Below, one piece after another: positions 9,438 to 19,074 of a stretch of 64,000 bases of DNA. Numbering within the stretch: the stretch's first letter is position 1; each line of letters starts with the position of its first letter. The position numbers and the translations under genes were made by a program. The notes under the pieces were generated by a model, which ran no database searches, was not told the DNA's origin, and saw only the letters and a list, made by a program, of their open reading frames with translations. The DNA is from an uncultured Actinomycetes bacterium. Its GTDB lineage: Bacteria > Actinomycetota > Thermoleophilia > Miltoncostaeales > Miltoncostaeaceae. The DNA is taken from positions 1 through 64,000 of the forward strand of contig CAITWD010000010.1 of assembly GCA_903896045.1 (NCBI GenBank), given 5' to 3'.

Positions 9438-10225
9438 TTCGCCACATCCCGTCGCGAGAAGGTGTAGGCGGTCGCGACCGCAACCACAATCCCATACGCG
9501 CCGAGCGTGAGTCCTGTTCGGGCAAGCGACACAGAGGCGCTGCCGCCTGAGGCGAGATTCTCAAGCAACTGACCCGGGAGCCAGTACTGCCCGTTGCTCC
9601 ACAATGCAGCGAGAATCGCTTCAGCGGGGAGGACCCACCCCACCCCAACACCGAGCGCGATCACCGAAGACCGAAAGATCACCGCGAGGGCAGCACCGAG
9701 GGTGCCGAACCCGAGCGACGACAGGGTCAGGTGCCACATCGTGCTCCAGAGATCGCTCAATCCAGTTGAGCTCGACCACGCGCTCGTATCGATGCCTTTC
9801 GAAGGTGCCAAGGCGTAGGCAATCACGACACTGACAACCCCCGCGGCCAAGAGCACGAGGATCCCAAACACCACAAGCGCACAAAATTTCCCAACGAGCA
9901 ACTGCACGCGTCGCGGCTCGCGCACCAAGAGATTGCGCAACATACCCGTGCTGTACTCGCTGCCAAATGCCGCCGCAAAGATTCCCAGCATGACGATCCC
10001 CATCAGGGGACCGGCGTGATCGAGCCCGCGCACCAAACCGTTTGCCTGAGAGAGTTCCGCGACCGAGACATGGAATCCCCGCTGTTCAGGGCTCACCGTT
10101 TTCGATGCACGCTCGATCCCAATAATGGTGACGAGTGCCGTGAATCCGAGAAACAATCCGCCGCCTCCAAGAAGCAACCCGCGGCGACGCAGTTTCAACA
10201 GTTCACTTAAAAATGCACCGATCAC
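9434..10225 (-). CDS. ABC-2 type transporter permease
   Basis: Multi-TM ORF, GSEYSTGMLRNLLVREPRR motif; ATGA overlap with upstream ATPase. Confidence 0.85.
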   Translation of the reverse strand: MIGAFLSELLKLRRRGLLLGGGGLFLGFTALVTIIGIERASKTVSPEQRGFHVSVAELSQANGLVRGLDHAGPLMGIVMLGIFAAAFGSEYSTGMLRNLLVREPRRVQLLVGKFCALVVFGILVLLAAGVVSVVIAYALAPSKGIDTSAWSSSTGLSDLWSTMWHLTLSSLGFGTLGAALAVIFRSSVIALGVGVGWVLPAEAILAALWSNGQYWLPGQLLENLASGGSASVSLARTGLTLGAYGIVVAVATAYTFSRRDVAN

Positions 10226-11205
10226 GGAGTCACCTCCGGGTCCGACAGGTGCGCTCGTATCGGGTGGCTGTCGTCATCGGTCATTGCAAAGAAGGCGTCC
10301 TCCAAAGTACCCCGGTTCACTGCAAGTCCCGCCAGGGTAATTCCGGCAGCCATCGCACGGCGATTGAGTTCCGGCGCCCAGTCCGCAGGCGCCGAGGCGC
10401 GCACGCCATCCTCGACGATACGGGCACTGTGGCCAGCCGCCGTGCAGACCTCGACAAGTTTTGTCAGATCGCTCGCGTGCTCGGGCACCGCCACAACCTC
10501 TGCGGTTTGGGCACCCAGCAGGCCATCAATGGACCCTTGATAGCGCAACATCCCGTCGTCGATGACCACGAGGTGATCACAGATGGTCTGAATCTCTGAG
10601 AGGAGGTGGCTTGAGACCACTACGGTCAGCCCCTCATCGGCAAGCGCACGCAGCAACCCGCGCACCTCACGGATCCCCCCCGGATCAAGCCCATTGGTGG
10701 GTTCATCGAGCACCAGTAGCTCGGGATCTGGCAGCAAGGCTGCTGCAATCCCCAGGCGCTGTTTCATGCCGAGTGAATAGGACTTAAAACGGTCTCCACC
10801 TCGATCCCCCAACCCCACTTGGGTCAACAGCTGATCGACCCGATGGGCATCATGGCGACCAAGCGCACACAGAATTTCGAGATTGCGCTGCCCCGACATT
10901 GACGGATAAAACGCGGGTGACTCGATCAGCGCCCCCACTTTGGCCAGATATTCGGCCGGGTGCGCGATTGATGATCCCAAGACCTCGCCCTCACCGGAGC
11001 TCGGTCGAATCAGGCCCAAGAGCATCCGCAGTGTTGTCGTTTTGCCGGCACCGTTCGGGCCGACAAAGCCACTAATGACGCCTCGCGGCAACTCGAGGGC
11101 AAGACCGTTGACGACCGCTTTTTGTCCATACATTTTGGTGAGTCCCGTGGTCCGCACGGCCAGCGACGTCGACGTCGCAGGTGCAGGACTCATCGGGGCG
11201 ACCAC
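10222..11205 (-). CDS. ABC transporter ATP-binding protein
   Basis: GPNGAGKTTTLRMLLG Walker A, YSLGMKQRLGIAAALL signature, LLVLDEPTNGLDP Walker B. Confidence 0.93.
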   Translation of the reverse strand: MVAPMSPAPATSTSLAVRTTGLTKMYGQKAVVNGLALELPRGVISGFVGPNGAGKTTTLRMLLGLIRPSSGEGEVLGSSIAHPAEYLAKVGALIESPAFYPSMSGQRNLEILCALGRHDAHRVDQLLTQVGLGDRGGDRFKSYSLGMKQRLGIAAALLPDPELLVLDEPTNGLDPGGIREVRGLLRALADEGLTVVVSSHLLSEIQTICDHLVVIDDGMLRYQGSIDGLLGAQTAEVVAVPEHASDLTKLVEVCTAAGHSARIVEDGVRASAPADWAPELNRRAMAAGITLAGLAVNRGTLEDAFFAMTDDDSHPIRAHLSDPEVTP

Positions 11206-11283
11206 ATTGCGCGGACTTCAATCGAACATCTCATAAAAATAACCACTCCCAATACTTGTCGGACACGTAACGCGACGTGGGCA

Positions 11284-11295
11284 GACCACGTGGTC
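11284..11295. promoter_or_regulatory. Perfect 12-bp palindrome, possible operator upstream of ABC exporter genes
   Basis: GACCACGTGGTC, with another CACGTG nearby, in the 11206-11423 intergenic interval. Confidence 0.35.
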
Positions 11296-11423
11296 GCGGC
11301 ACCCACGTGCACGACAGTAGTGGGAACCACCATTGATTGGGTGAACGTCGCGTTAGGATTCCCCGCCCCGACTGCACCATCATTGCCCGGCCACGGCGAG
11401 GCAGCGCCACACGGGATACCCCG

Positions 11424-12473
11424 TTACGTGCCGTTGGTGACACACCCCTTCACCGCATTCGACCAAATCCCCTGGACGTCGTATTTGACACCAGCCATCG
11501 TCTGATACCCGTCGAGGTTCACACACAAATCGCCAATTTCCGACCCGCCTGAGGCAAGCCACCCCGCACTCGGCCACATATCGGTGACGGTTTCCGCGTA
11601 CTCATGGGTTTCGGTGGAGAAGTAGCCATCGAGTGGCTGCGGTGCGCTGTGCGTCGTACATGCGCTCGCGCCAAGATCGGGCAGGTAGGGCATGTTGGTG
11701 TATGCGACGGTACCGACCGCGGGGTAACTTGAGGAACTCACCGAGGAGTGCCAGGCGCAGAACCCGCCCGTTTTGTACTTGTTGGGGTTCGTTCCCGACG
11801 GTGATGCGATGACATATTGGGCATTTGGATCATTTTTTGATGATCCGTTGAGCGCGACAGCAGCCTTGATGGCCTCAGCGCCCAGTTGCGCCTGGGTTGC
11901 CGCGGCTGGTGCCGCAGACGCCGTGTCAAACCATACCCCCGCCAAAATCGAGGTCGTGGGATGTTGAATCAGCTGTACACCAGTCGCAGGGCAACTCGTC
12001 GATCCGATAGCAATACCCGCACAGTATTGGGACAGGGTCGTTCCCCATGTGTCATTACTGCCGTACAGGTTCGCAAAGAATGTCTGAAGTGCCGGCGCGA
12101 CATTTTTGGGGTCCCCTGTTGCACTCAGAGCACCTTGTGCGCCCCACTGCGATCCCCAAAACACGAGATACACCTTTGGCTGTTGCGCCACGGCGCCCAC
12201 AAGACTCGTCGAGTGCAATGACAGCGCCGTTGCCCCACCCGTCGAGCTTTTCGTCCGCGCGATCATCTTCATATCGAGACGTGGCCCCACGGTCACCGGG
12301 AAGGGCACGTCGTGCGCAGGCGATCGGTCGATACTGCCCAGACCCGCCCAAAGGGCGCCGCCAACAATGCCAAGCACCCCGATCCATCCCGCAATCACTC
12401 GTCGCCGACGCACATCATCTCCGATCGCCGAGAACTCTTGATTTGGGTCGTTCTGTCCGACGCGCCGAGGCAC
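11424..12473 (-). CDS. Secreted EXORDIUM/phosphate-induced-1-like protein with HExxE motif
   Basis: N-terminal TM/signal; PKVYLVFWGSQW...; ETHEYAETVTDMWPSAGW resembles EXO/PHI-1 HExAE. Confidence 0.6.
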   Translation of the reverse strand: MPRRVGQNDPNQEFSAIGDDVRRRRVIAGWIGVLGIVGGALWAGLGSIDRSPAHDVPFPVTVGPRLDMKMIARTKSSTGGATALSLHSTSLVGAVAQQPKVYLVFWGSQWGAQGALSATGDPKNVAPALQTFFANLYGSNDTWGTTLSQYCAGIAIGSTSCPATGVQLIQHPTTSILAGVWFDTASAAPAAATQAQLGAEAIKAAVALNGSSKNDPNAQYVIASPSGTNPNKYKTGGFCAWHSSVSSSSYPAVGTVAYTNMPYLPDLGASACTTHSAPQPLDGYFSTETHEYAETVTDMWPSAGWLASGGSEIGDLCVNLDGYQTMAGVKYDVQGIWSNAVKGCVTNGT

Positions 12474-12481
12474 CTGCGATC

Positions 12482-12967
12482 TCAGGCGGCGGGTGTACTA
12501 AAAAAGGCATGGGCCACGATGTACCACTGGCCGCGAATTTGTTCGAACACGCTCAAACGCGCCTGTGGGGTCTGCTTGTAGATGACCCCATCGATGTATT
12601 GGCGTGCCATCACGTTGTAGGTCGTGATGATCAGATGCGGCGCAGAAGTCACATGCAGATTCGAGATACGAAATGAAACGACCTTGCTGTGCTTGGCAAG
12701 GTATTGGCGCTTATTCAGATGCGTCCCAGTTGCACGCTGTATCTGGAAACCCGGCGCCAAGAAGTTGGCAAGCGCGTGATTGTCGTCGGTCCTCAGGAGC
12801 ACGAAAAACTTATGCACCAATTGCTGCCCGCGCAGGTTGGCCAATTTTGTGGGATTGGTCGGCAGATGCTTTGCGGGCGGAGCCGCAAGCGCCCCCGACA
12901 CCGGCAGGACGGCCACGCAGAGGGCGGCGAGCCCGGCAATAGCTTGTGAACGCCGCAACATTGGCAT
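12482..12967 (-). CDS. Secreted NTF2/SnoaL-like (DUF4440-type) protein
   Basis: Signal peptide MPMLRRSQAIAGLAALCVAVLPVSGALA; KFFVLLRTDDNHALANFLAPGFQIQRATG...IRGQWYIVAHAFF. Confidence 0.6.
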   Translation of the reverse strand: MPMLRRSQAIAGLAALCVAVLPVSGALAAPPAKHLPTNPTKLANLRGQQLVHKFFVLLRTDDNHALANFLAPGFQIQRATGTHLNKRQYLAKHSKVVSFRISNLHVTSAPHLIITTYNVMARQYIDGVIYKQTPQARLSVFEQIRGQWYIVAHAFFSTPAA

Positions 12968-13029
12968 TGCAACACCTCTCAATTTCAGGGCACAAACCCT
13001 CTGAATGCGCCTCGTGGTGACGATGCGCC

Positions 13030-13551
13030 ATGGTATCGGTTGGCACGGCAAGGTACGCAGACATGCGGAACATGTTCGGTGATCTTCCCGATACCCAAAC
13101 CGCACCTGGTGGGTTTGTATTGAGATGCCGAACCACCACTCATGAATACATCATCAAGGATGTCGCCGTGTTGATCAATTCCATCCATTACTGGCCTCAT
13201 CCGATCCCTGTGCGGGAATTCTGGCAACGGCGCGGACAGCCCGAGACGCGAACGTACGCGCTCGACTCGGATGAGGATCTCGTCTGGATTGGGTACGACG
13301 ACGCATTTCGCAATGTGCTCGTCTCGCCACGGGGTCATCGACATGCACACGTTGATGACTTTGACGGCTACCTCCAGCCAGGACTCGAATTCGCCTGTGC
13401 GGAATGCGGCGCGACGGTCAGCGATCTCTATGAGGAAAGCCAGCTCACCGATGCCGGTCGCTGGGTATGTGTGAGTTGCCCGACCGACGACGGCATCCGC
13501 TCGCTTGCGCCGCCACGGCGCGAACACAGTCGTCAGCAGTGGGTCTATTAA
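13030..13551 (+). CDS. Hypothetical protein with CxxC...CxxC zinc-ribbon-like pairs
   Basis: Intact ORF; CAECGATV...WVCVSC. Confidence 0.55.
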   Translation: MVSVGTARYADMRNMFGDLPDTQTAPGGFVLRCRTTTHEYIIKDVAVLINSIHYWPHPIPVREFWQRRGQPETRTYALDSDEDLVWIGYDDAFRNVLVSPRGHRHAHVDDFDGYLQPGLEFACAECGATVSDLYEESQLTDAGRWVCVSCPTDDGIRSLAPPRREHSRQQWVY

Positions 13552-13557
13552 CTGAGC

Positions 13558-14868
13558 TTAAGCAACCTGGCGCTCGGCGATATTCGCTTGGCGCTTCGAG
13601 GACACCGGCAAGAGCGCGGCGCGGGTGCCGGCGCACTGACGATCGACCACGTGACGATGGATTTCACTTTCGAAGACGCGAAGCGCGCTTGCGACAAAGC
13701 TCGCCGCTCCATCGGGATGGCGGCATTCACCACGACCAACCACGAGCTCGCACCACCGCTCAATATCGGCCAATTGGCTCCCGTCGCCACGCACGAGTCG
13801 CTCAAGTCCTTGGGCAATTGCATCAAGCCCAAAGACGCATGGACCGCACTGCCCCGCTGACTGATCGGCCATGTACCGCGCGACCCGCGCGGTTTCGGCA
13901 ACACCGCAGCTGGTTGCAGGAAGCGCGACGATCGCGCGCGCGCCAAGCGCTGCGCCATATGGACGCAGGTCGGCGTTACTCACACGCAACCCATCAGTCT
14001 CGCGTGCATCCAACCAGGTGCCGATGTACCCACCAATCAGGAACGCACTCACCGGTTCGGTGCAACCACCTGCGGCCGCAAGGAGATCTGCGAGCGGTGT
14101 CCCGATCGCAATCTCGTACACCCCGGCTCGTCCCACCGCACCGCTCAGCGTGACAAGCACTGTCCCGGGCTCGTCATCGGTCCCGACACTGCGAAACCAG
14201 TCGGCGCCATGACGGGCGATCAAGGCAAGCTGGGCGGCGGTTTCGGCATTTTGCACCAGGGTCGGTGCCCCGTGATACCCCTTTTGAAATGGGCGAATTG
14301 CACCATGTGTCGGCTTGCCGGGGCCACCGTTGAGCGCGTCGATCAAGGCGCGTTCTTCTCCCACTACAAATCCATCGGGCACCAATTCCAGATGAATATT
14401 CACGCCGAGATCACGTCCGCGTCGCTCCTTGAGGGCGGCACGGAGTGCCACGAACTGCGGCTGCGACCCACGCTCAATCCCGATCACAATCTCGCCCGCT
14501 CCCACCATTGCCGCACACACCAACGCACCATCGATCACCAGATGCGGGGCGCTCTCAAGCAGCACATGATCCTTGCGGCTCGCGGGTTCTCCCTCGGCGG
14601 CATTGATCACCACGACCGCGCGGCCGCGCTGGGCGCGCACGGCATCGATCTTGCGCGCCACCGGGAACATCGCGCCTCCGCGCCCTCCAAGACCCGAGGC
14701 ACGCACCAGCTCACACAGCAGATCATCTGCTCGTCCGGGCCGCACATCGATCTCAAGCGGGCCATGATGGGCGATGTGATCATCGAAACTCCGCAGGTGC
14801 CCGTGATCACCAATGCCACTCAACAGGCGCAGGCTGGTCGCCGCAGGCGCATCCAAGATGGTCATCAT
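13558..14868 (-). CDS. Stand-alone NADH dehydrogenase NuoF-like protein (SLBB, 4Fe-4S binding)
   Basis: GLGGRGGAMFPVARKI, NAAEGEPASRKD, VVGEERALIDALNGGPGKP, SAGQCGPCVFG...RGECRHPDG. Confidence 0.85.
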   Translation of the reverse strand: MMTILDAPAATSLRLLSGIGDHGHLRSFDDHIAHHGPLEIDVRPGRADDLLCELVRASGLGGRGGAMFPVARKIDAVRAQRGRAVVVINAAEGEPASRKDHVLLESAPHLVIDGALVCAAMVGAGEIVIGIERGSQPQFVALRAALKERRGRDLGVNIHLELVPDGFVVGEERALIDALNGGPGKPTHGAIRPFQKGYHGAPTLVQNAETAAQLALIARHGADWFRSVGTDDEPGTVLVTLSGAVGRAGVYEIAIGTPLADLLAAAGGCTEPVSAFLIGGYIGTWLDARETDGLRVSNADLRPYGAALGARAIVALPATSCGVAETARVARYMADQSAGQCGPCVFGLDAIAQGLERLVRGDGSQLADIERWCELVVGRGECRHPDGAASFVASALRVFESEIHRHVVDRQCAGTRAALLPVSSKRQANIAERQVA

Positions 14869-14911
14869 CCACGTTCCTTGATGAGGTGTGACACGACGCG
14901 GGTGCGCATGC

Positions 14912-15196
14912 CTATGACCCACCAGTCGCAACGACAGGTGGCGCACTTGTTGGGGTGATGTTGCTCGCAGTGACGGGGATGGATGTCTGGCTCGCCGGAG
15001 CACTCACGGCAGGTGTCGCAACGCGGGCCGTGGTCGCAGAATGTGTCTGCACGGTTTGGCTGGACGCGATGACAACAAACGCGGCAGACAATCCGAGCGC
15101 ACTCACAACACATGCCTTCGTGGCGTGGCGCAAGCTCCGCTCGCCCACCTCGCGGGCGCGGACTCCATCGGTTTTGTGCAGCTGAGAATTCTTCAT
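14912..15196 (-). CDS. Small single-TM exported protein, hypothetical
   Basis: MKNSQLHKTDG... with one TM (ACVVSALGLSAAFVVIAS) and Thr/Ala-rich tail, upstream of the NuoF-like gene on the same strand. Confidence 0.5.
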   Translation of the reverse strand: MKNSQLHKTDGVRAREVGERSLRHATKACVVSALGLSAAFVVIASSQTVQTHSATTARVATPAVSAPASQTSIPVTASNITPTSAPPVVATGGS

Positions 15197-15322
15197 AGCT
15201 ACGAGCATCACCGGGGCACCTGAGAGATGCCTGTGAGCGATGTGAAGACTCGGTGAGGTTCTCATGAATAGATCCCCCCGCAACTTTGGCCATGGACGCG
15301 GGTCTGATCGCTACGATCGCTT

Positions 15323-16219
15323 GTGATGCGTGATATCGATCTGACCTCATTGCGTTCCGCCGCCGGTATCGGGGTGGCGGGAAACTTTGCAGGGCACCTT
15401 GAACAAGCGGGTGAAGCCGAATTTTTCCGCAATGTGGCCACTGCATCCGCGGATGCCCCAAAGGGCATCTTTCCGTGGTATCTGCCGGGGCACGAGGGGC
15501 GCCTGGGGGTCTTCCCGCTCTCGAGTACCGAGCTCATCGTCCCGGCCACGAACGATCCATTACAGCTGCAGATAGAACCCGAGCTGGGGGCGCTGTGCAC
15601 CGTCACCTACGGACCGACCATGAGAATTGCCTCGATTCGCGTCACTCACGTAGGCGCCTTCAATGATTGCTCGATACGGCAACCCGACAGCATCAAAATC
15701 AGTGCGAAGAAAAATTGGGGGCCTGCCGCAAAGGGGCTCTCGGCGCGCCTGTTTTCGGTCGAGGACCTTGCGCCCGACAACGGCCTCGCACACCTGCGGA
15801 TCGCCTCATTCCTTCGTCGTGGTGATGCGGTTGAGGCATACGGCATCGACAGCCCTGCGCGGGGGTACTCCTACGCTGGCACAACACTCATCGATTGGCT
15901 GATTGATCGATTCACAATGCAATCGGGTGGTGTTGACTCACCCCTCGAAACAGTCGGCGATCAACTGATTGACGCAGGCTGCCCCACAACGCTGGTGATC
16001 GGGATCGGCGCAACGCGTTACACCGAGTTCGGAGCAACCCATTACCTCGATGCCGGTGATCAGAGCATCGTGATCGTCTATGACGAGCGGTCATGGTCGG
16101 TCGATGACATTGACCGCGCGGTCCGCTCCGGCGTTGAAATGGATCTCAGTGCGGCGTCGGTCCTGTGTCAGCGCGTCGTCGAACGCAACGAGCCAAGTCG
16201 AGGACGCACGCTCGCCTGA
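15323..16219 (+). CDS. DUF5718-like conserved protein
   Basis: GIGVAGNFAGHLEQAGEAEFF.NV...APKGIFPWYLPG motif. Confidence 0.65.
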   Translation: MMRDIDLTSLRSAAGIGVAGNFAGHLEQAGEAEFFRNVATASADAPKGIFPWYLPGHEGRLGVFPLSSTELIVPATNDPLQLQIEPELGALCTVTYGPTMRIASIRVTHVGAFNDCSIRQPDSIKISAKKNWGPAAKGLSARLFSVEDLAPDNGLAHLRIASFLRRGDAVEAYGIDSPARGYSYAGTTLIDWLIDRFTMQSGGVDSPLETVGDQLIDAGCPTTLVIGIGATRYTEFGATHYLDAGDQSIVIVYDERSWSVDDIDRAVRSGVEMDLSAASVLCQRVVERNEPSRGRTLA

Positions 16220-18006
16220 AGTGTCGTGGGCGTTGCGGTCGTCTGCGGTCGCACGCAGACAATCTCATCAAGGGTTGCCGCACGGCTCGGGCGTCCGGCG
16301 CCCTCGCCGCGCACCGCCGACATACGCACCATCGTCGGGCACGCCGGCAACGCGCCCGGCGGAACCGGGTCCGCAGATATCGGCGTCAAGAGATACCGCT
16401 GGCCCGATGGAGCGCGATGTGGTGTCACACCAGCCATCGAAAAGTCAGCGAGCTGTTGCGCAAAGTTGATATTGACTCCCACATAGCCAACATCACCCAC
16501 GGCGTCGAGGATCTCTCGCATCCGTGCGATATATCGCTCAGGAGCGAAGAAGTGCCATTCGTCTCCGAGATGCAACCAGTACGGGCCCTCAATCTGTGCG
16601 CGCACAAATTCTGCACGCGCGGCATCGTTCGCAATCGACGCCTCCGGGCGAACGATTCGAAGAAATGGATATTGACTGTTCACCCAGCGCCGATCATTCA
16701 CACTGAGACCAAAATCGATACACACGAATCGATCAATCGCGTCGAGATCCACGCACGTATTCACAAAGGAATTCAACGTCCGAGCAAACGCAGTGCGGTT
16801 CCCCGCAGCGACAATCGTCGCCGTCACCGTTGCCGGCCCTGATGGGGCTGATGGACGCTCACCACGGCGGCGCACCAGGGCGTCGGGATACTGATCCGAG
16901 AGCGTGAGCATGCTCGGCACCGCGAAATCACGGTTTTGGCGAATACGATCACGCTGATCGTCGGGGATATCGTCGCCGGCCAGAAGCACGCGACAGAGTG
17001 CGAATGACTCCGGGTGCTTGCCCAGCCAATAGGCGCAAATCGCCTGTTCGTCTCGGGCCCGCCAGGTGTACACCTGTGCGGAGGTAAAGAGCACATCAGC
17101 AGTCGGGAGCGGGATATTGGCCGCATCGCGCGCAAAGAGGTACCCCAAGGCAAAGCGATCATTGGAGCGGTAGTAGGCGGCGATTGCATGGAGCGGCTCC
17201 GCGCGCTGCGGGCGGTACTCCCATGCTGCCAAATACGCCTCCTGTACGAGCGCCCATGGCTCCTTTTTCCAGGCGAGGCATTCGGCAACTCGGAAGAGGG
17301 AGTAATAGACCTCTTCCTCCCAACCGCCCATCTCTGCACGGCGGCGATACCACTTCAAGGCTCCATCAGGGTCGCGGGCGTCAAAGCAGCTTTGGGCGCA
17401 ATAAAACACCGACCGCGCATCATCGGGATTGCGCGCAATTTCCGCCAGCAGCAGATCGCGATCACGCTCATACTTTTTGGGGTCATTGCTTCGTGCCCCA
17501 AGTCGACGTGAGTCAATGTAGTAATCGCCCTCTAGGCGCCCCTCGGTATGCGTGACATCACACACCGGGTATTCATGCACGACTCCCTCATAGCGCCATG
17601 GCAGACCATCGCGAAAGATCTGGCGACGCCAATAACTAAATCCTGAGCCATATTTGAGCTGATAAGAGTCATTGCGCAGACGCGAAAAATCCGGAGTTCC
17701 GATAACTATGTCGTCGGCATCTATGACCCAGACATACTCGGCTTTGCCACGTGTGAGCTCGAGCGCCTCGGTGCGATTGTGGCCAAAGTTTTTCCACGGC
17801 CGCTCATGGAGCTCGCCCGGTATCCCCAAGCCCGCCATATGGGTGCGAATGTAGTCCTGGGTCCCATCATCAGACCCTGTATCGACGATCACCCAGTACT
17901 CAATATAGGGAGCAACCGCATCGAGGACCTCATGCACGATATGCGACTCATTGCGCACGATCATGTTGAGACACAGACGGGGACGAGACGCAGATGTGGG
18001 AGCCAT
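16168..18006 (-). CDS. Family 2 glycosyltransferase with TPR-like region
   Basis: LCLNMIVRNESHIVHEVLDAVAPYIEYWVIVDTGSDDGTQD...WVIDADD. Confidence 0.85.
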   Translation of the reverse strand: MAPTSASRPRLCLNMIVRNESHIVHEVLDAVAPYIEYWVIVDTGSDDGTQDYIRTHMAGLGIPGELHERPWKNFGHNRTEALELTRGKAEYVWVIDADDIVIGTPDFSRLRNDSYQLKYGSGFSYWRRQIFRDGLPWRYEGVVHEYPVCDVTHTEGRLEGDYYIDSRRLGARSNDPKKYERDRDLLLAEIARNPDDARSVFYCAQSCFDARDPDGALKWYRRRAEMGGWEEEVYYSLFRVAECLAWKKEPWALVQEAYLAAWEYRPQRAEPLHAIAAYYRSNDRFALGYLFARDAANIPLPTADVLFTSAQVYTWRARDEQAICAYWLGKHPESFALCRVLLAGDDIPDDQRDRIRQNRDFAVPSMLTLSDQYPDALVRRRGERPSAPSGPATVTATIVAAGNRTAFARTLNSFVNTCVDLDAIDRFVCIDFGLSVNDRRWVNSQYPFLRIVRPEASIANDAARAEFVRAQIEGPYWLHLGDEWHFFAPERYIARMREILDAVGDVGYVGVNINFAQQLADFSMAGVTPHRAPSGQRYLLTPISADPVPPGALPACPTMVRMSAVRGEGAGRPSRAATLDEIVCVRPQTTATPTTLQASVRPRLGSLRSTTR

Positions 18007-18183
18007 ATGGCGATATTAGCCGGATGACGCTGCGAGGCGCATAGACATACGGATGGGACAACATCGCCACGCCCCGCCTATCGGCCCAGGGCATGTGTCC
18101 CGATACGACACGACACCCGCGGCACTCATCACCGGCAGCAATATCGTCAAGGAGACCGATGAGTGTATGTACCGGGAGGTTTC

Positions 18184-19074
18184 GTGACCGCAGCAATCTC
18201 AATTGTGGGCCTGCAGAAGGCCTTTGGTCGCACCCGCGCCCTCGATGGACTTGATCTTGAGGTCACTGTCGGGGAGATCCATGGATTTGTCGGCCCGAAC
18301 GGATCGGGGAAATCGACGGCGATCCGCATCTTGCTCGGGATGATGCGGGCGGATGCCGGCACCATCACCGTCCTGGGCAGTGACCCATGGCGCAATCCGG
18401 TGGCAATCCATCGTCGGCTCGCCTATGTCCCCGGTGAGGTCAGCCTGTGGCCGCAGCTCACCGGCGGGGAGACAATCGATCTGTTGGGCCGATTGCGGGG
18501 TGGCATTGACCCCACGCGGAAAAATGAACTGCTTGCGCGGTTTTCACTCGATCCCACAAAAACCACTCGGAGTTACTCAAAGGGCAATCGACAAAAAGTT
18601 GCGCTCGTTGCCGCACTCGCATGCGACGTGGAATTGCTTCTTCTGGATGAACCCACCTCGGGACTCGATCCACTCATCGAGGCGGTCTTCCAAGAATGCA
18701 TCCAGGAGGCGCGTGCCGCAGGGCGCACCGTGCTGTTGTCGAGTCACATTCTCTCAGAGGTCGAGGCCCTGTGCGATCAGGTGAGCATCCTGCGCGAAGG
18801 ACGTGTGGTGCACGCCGGCACCCTCGAACAGTTGCGGCAGATCTCGCTGACCAATGTGATCGCAACGCTCACATCAGTGCCCGAGGACATTGCCACCTGG
18901 CCCCATCTGCACAACCTGATCCTCCATGGCAATCGCGTGCGTTGCGACGTCGAGACCCCTGCACTTACCGACACGATGGCGCGCCTGGCAACCTGCGGAA
19001 TCGAATCCTTGGTGACCCAGCCCCCCACCCTCGAACAACTTTTTTTGCGCGACTACGACACCCATCAGCAATGA
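18184..19074 (+). CDS. ABC transporter ATP-binding protein (drug-exporter type)
   Basis: GTG start; GPNGSGKSTAIRILLG, YSKGNRQKVALVAAL, LLLDEPTSGLDP. Confidence 0.92.
   Translation: MTAAISIVGLQKAFGRTRALDGLDLEVTVGEIHGFVGPNGSGKSTAIRILLGMMRADAGTITVLGSDPWRNPVAIHRRLAYVPGEVSLWPQLTGGETIDLLGRLRGGIDPTRKNELLARFSLDPTKTTRSYSKGNRQKVALVAALACDVELLLLDEPTSGLDPLIEAVFQECIQEARAAGRTVLLSSHILSEVEALCDQVSILREGRVVHAGTLEQLRQISLTNVIATLTSVPEDIATWPHLHNLILHGNRVRCDVETPALTDTMARLATCGIESLVTQPPTLEQLFLRDYDTHQQ

Noticed and set aside
15323-18006. Glycosyltransferase plus DUF5718 as a new operon
   Set aside because: The genes are convergent, so they are not co-transcribed; only the overlap is notable.
18696-19070. N-terminal extension of the ABC permease in ORF 18696-20651
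   Set aside because: The extension is an antisense-like alternate frame of the ATPase gene; the real start is ATG 19071 with ATGA overlap.
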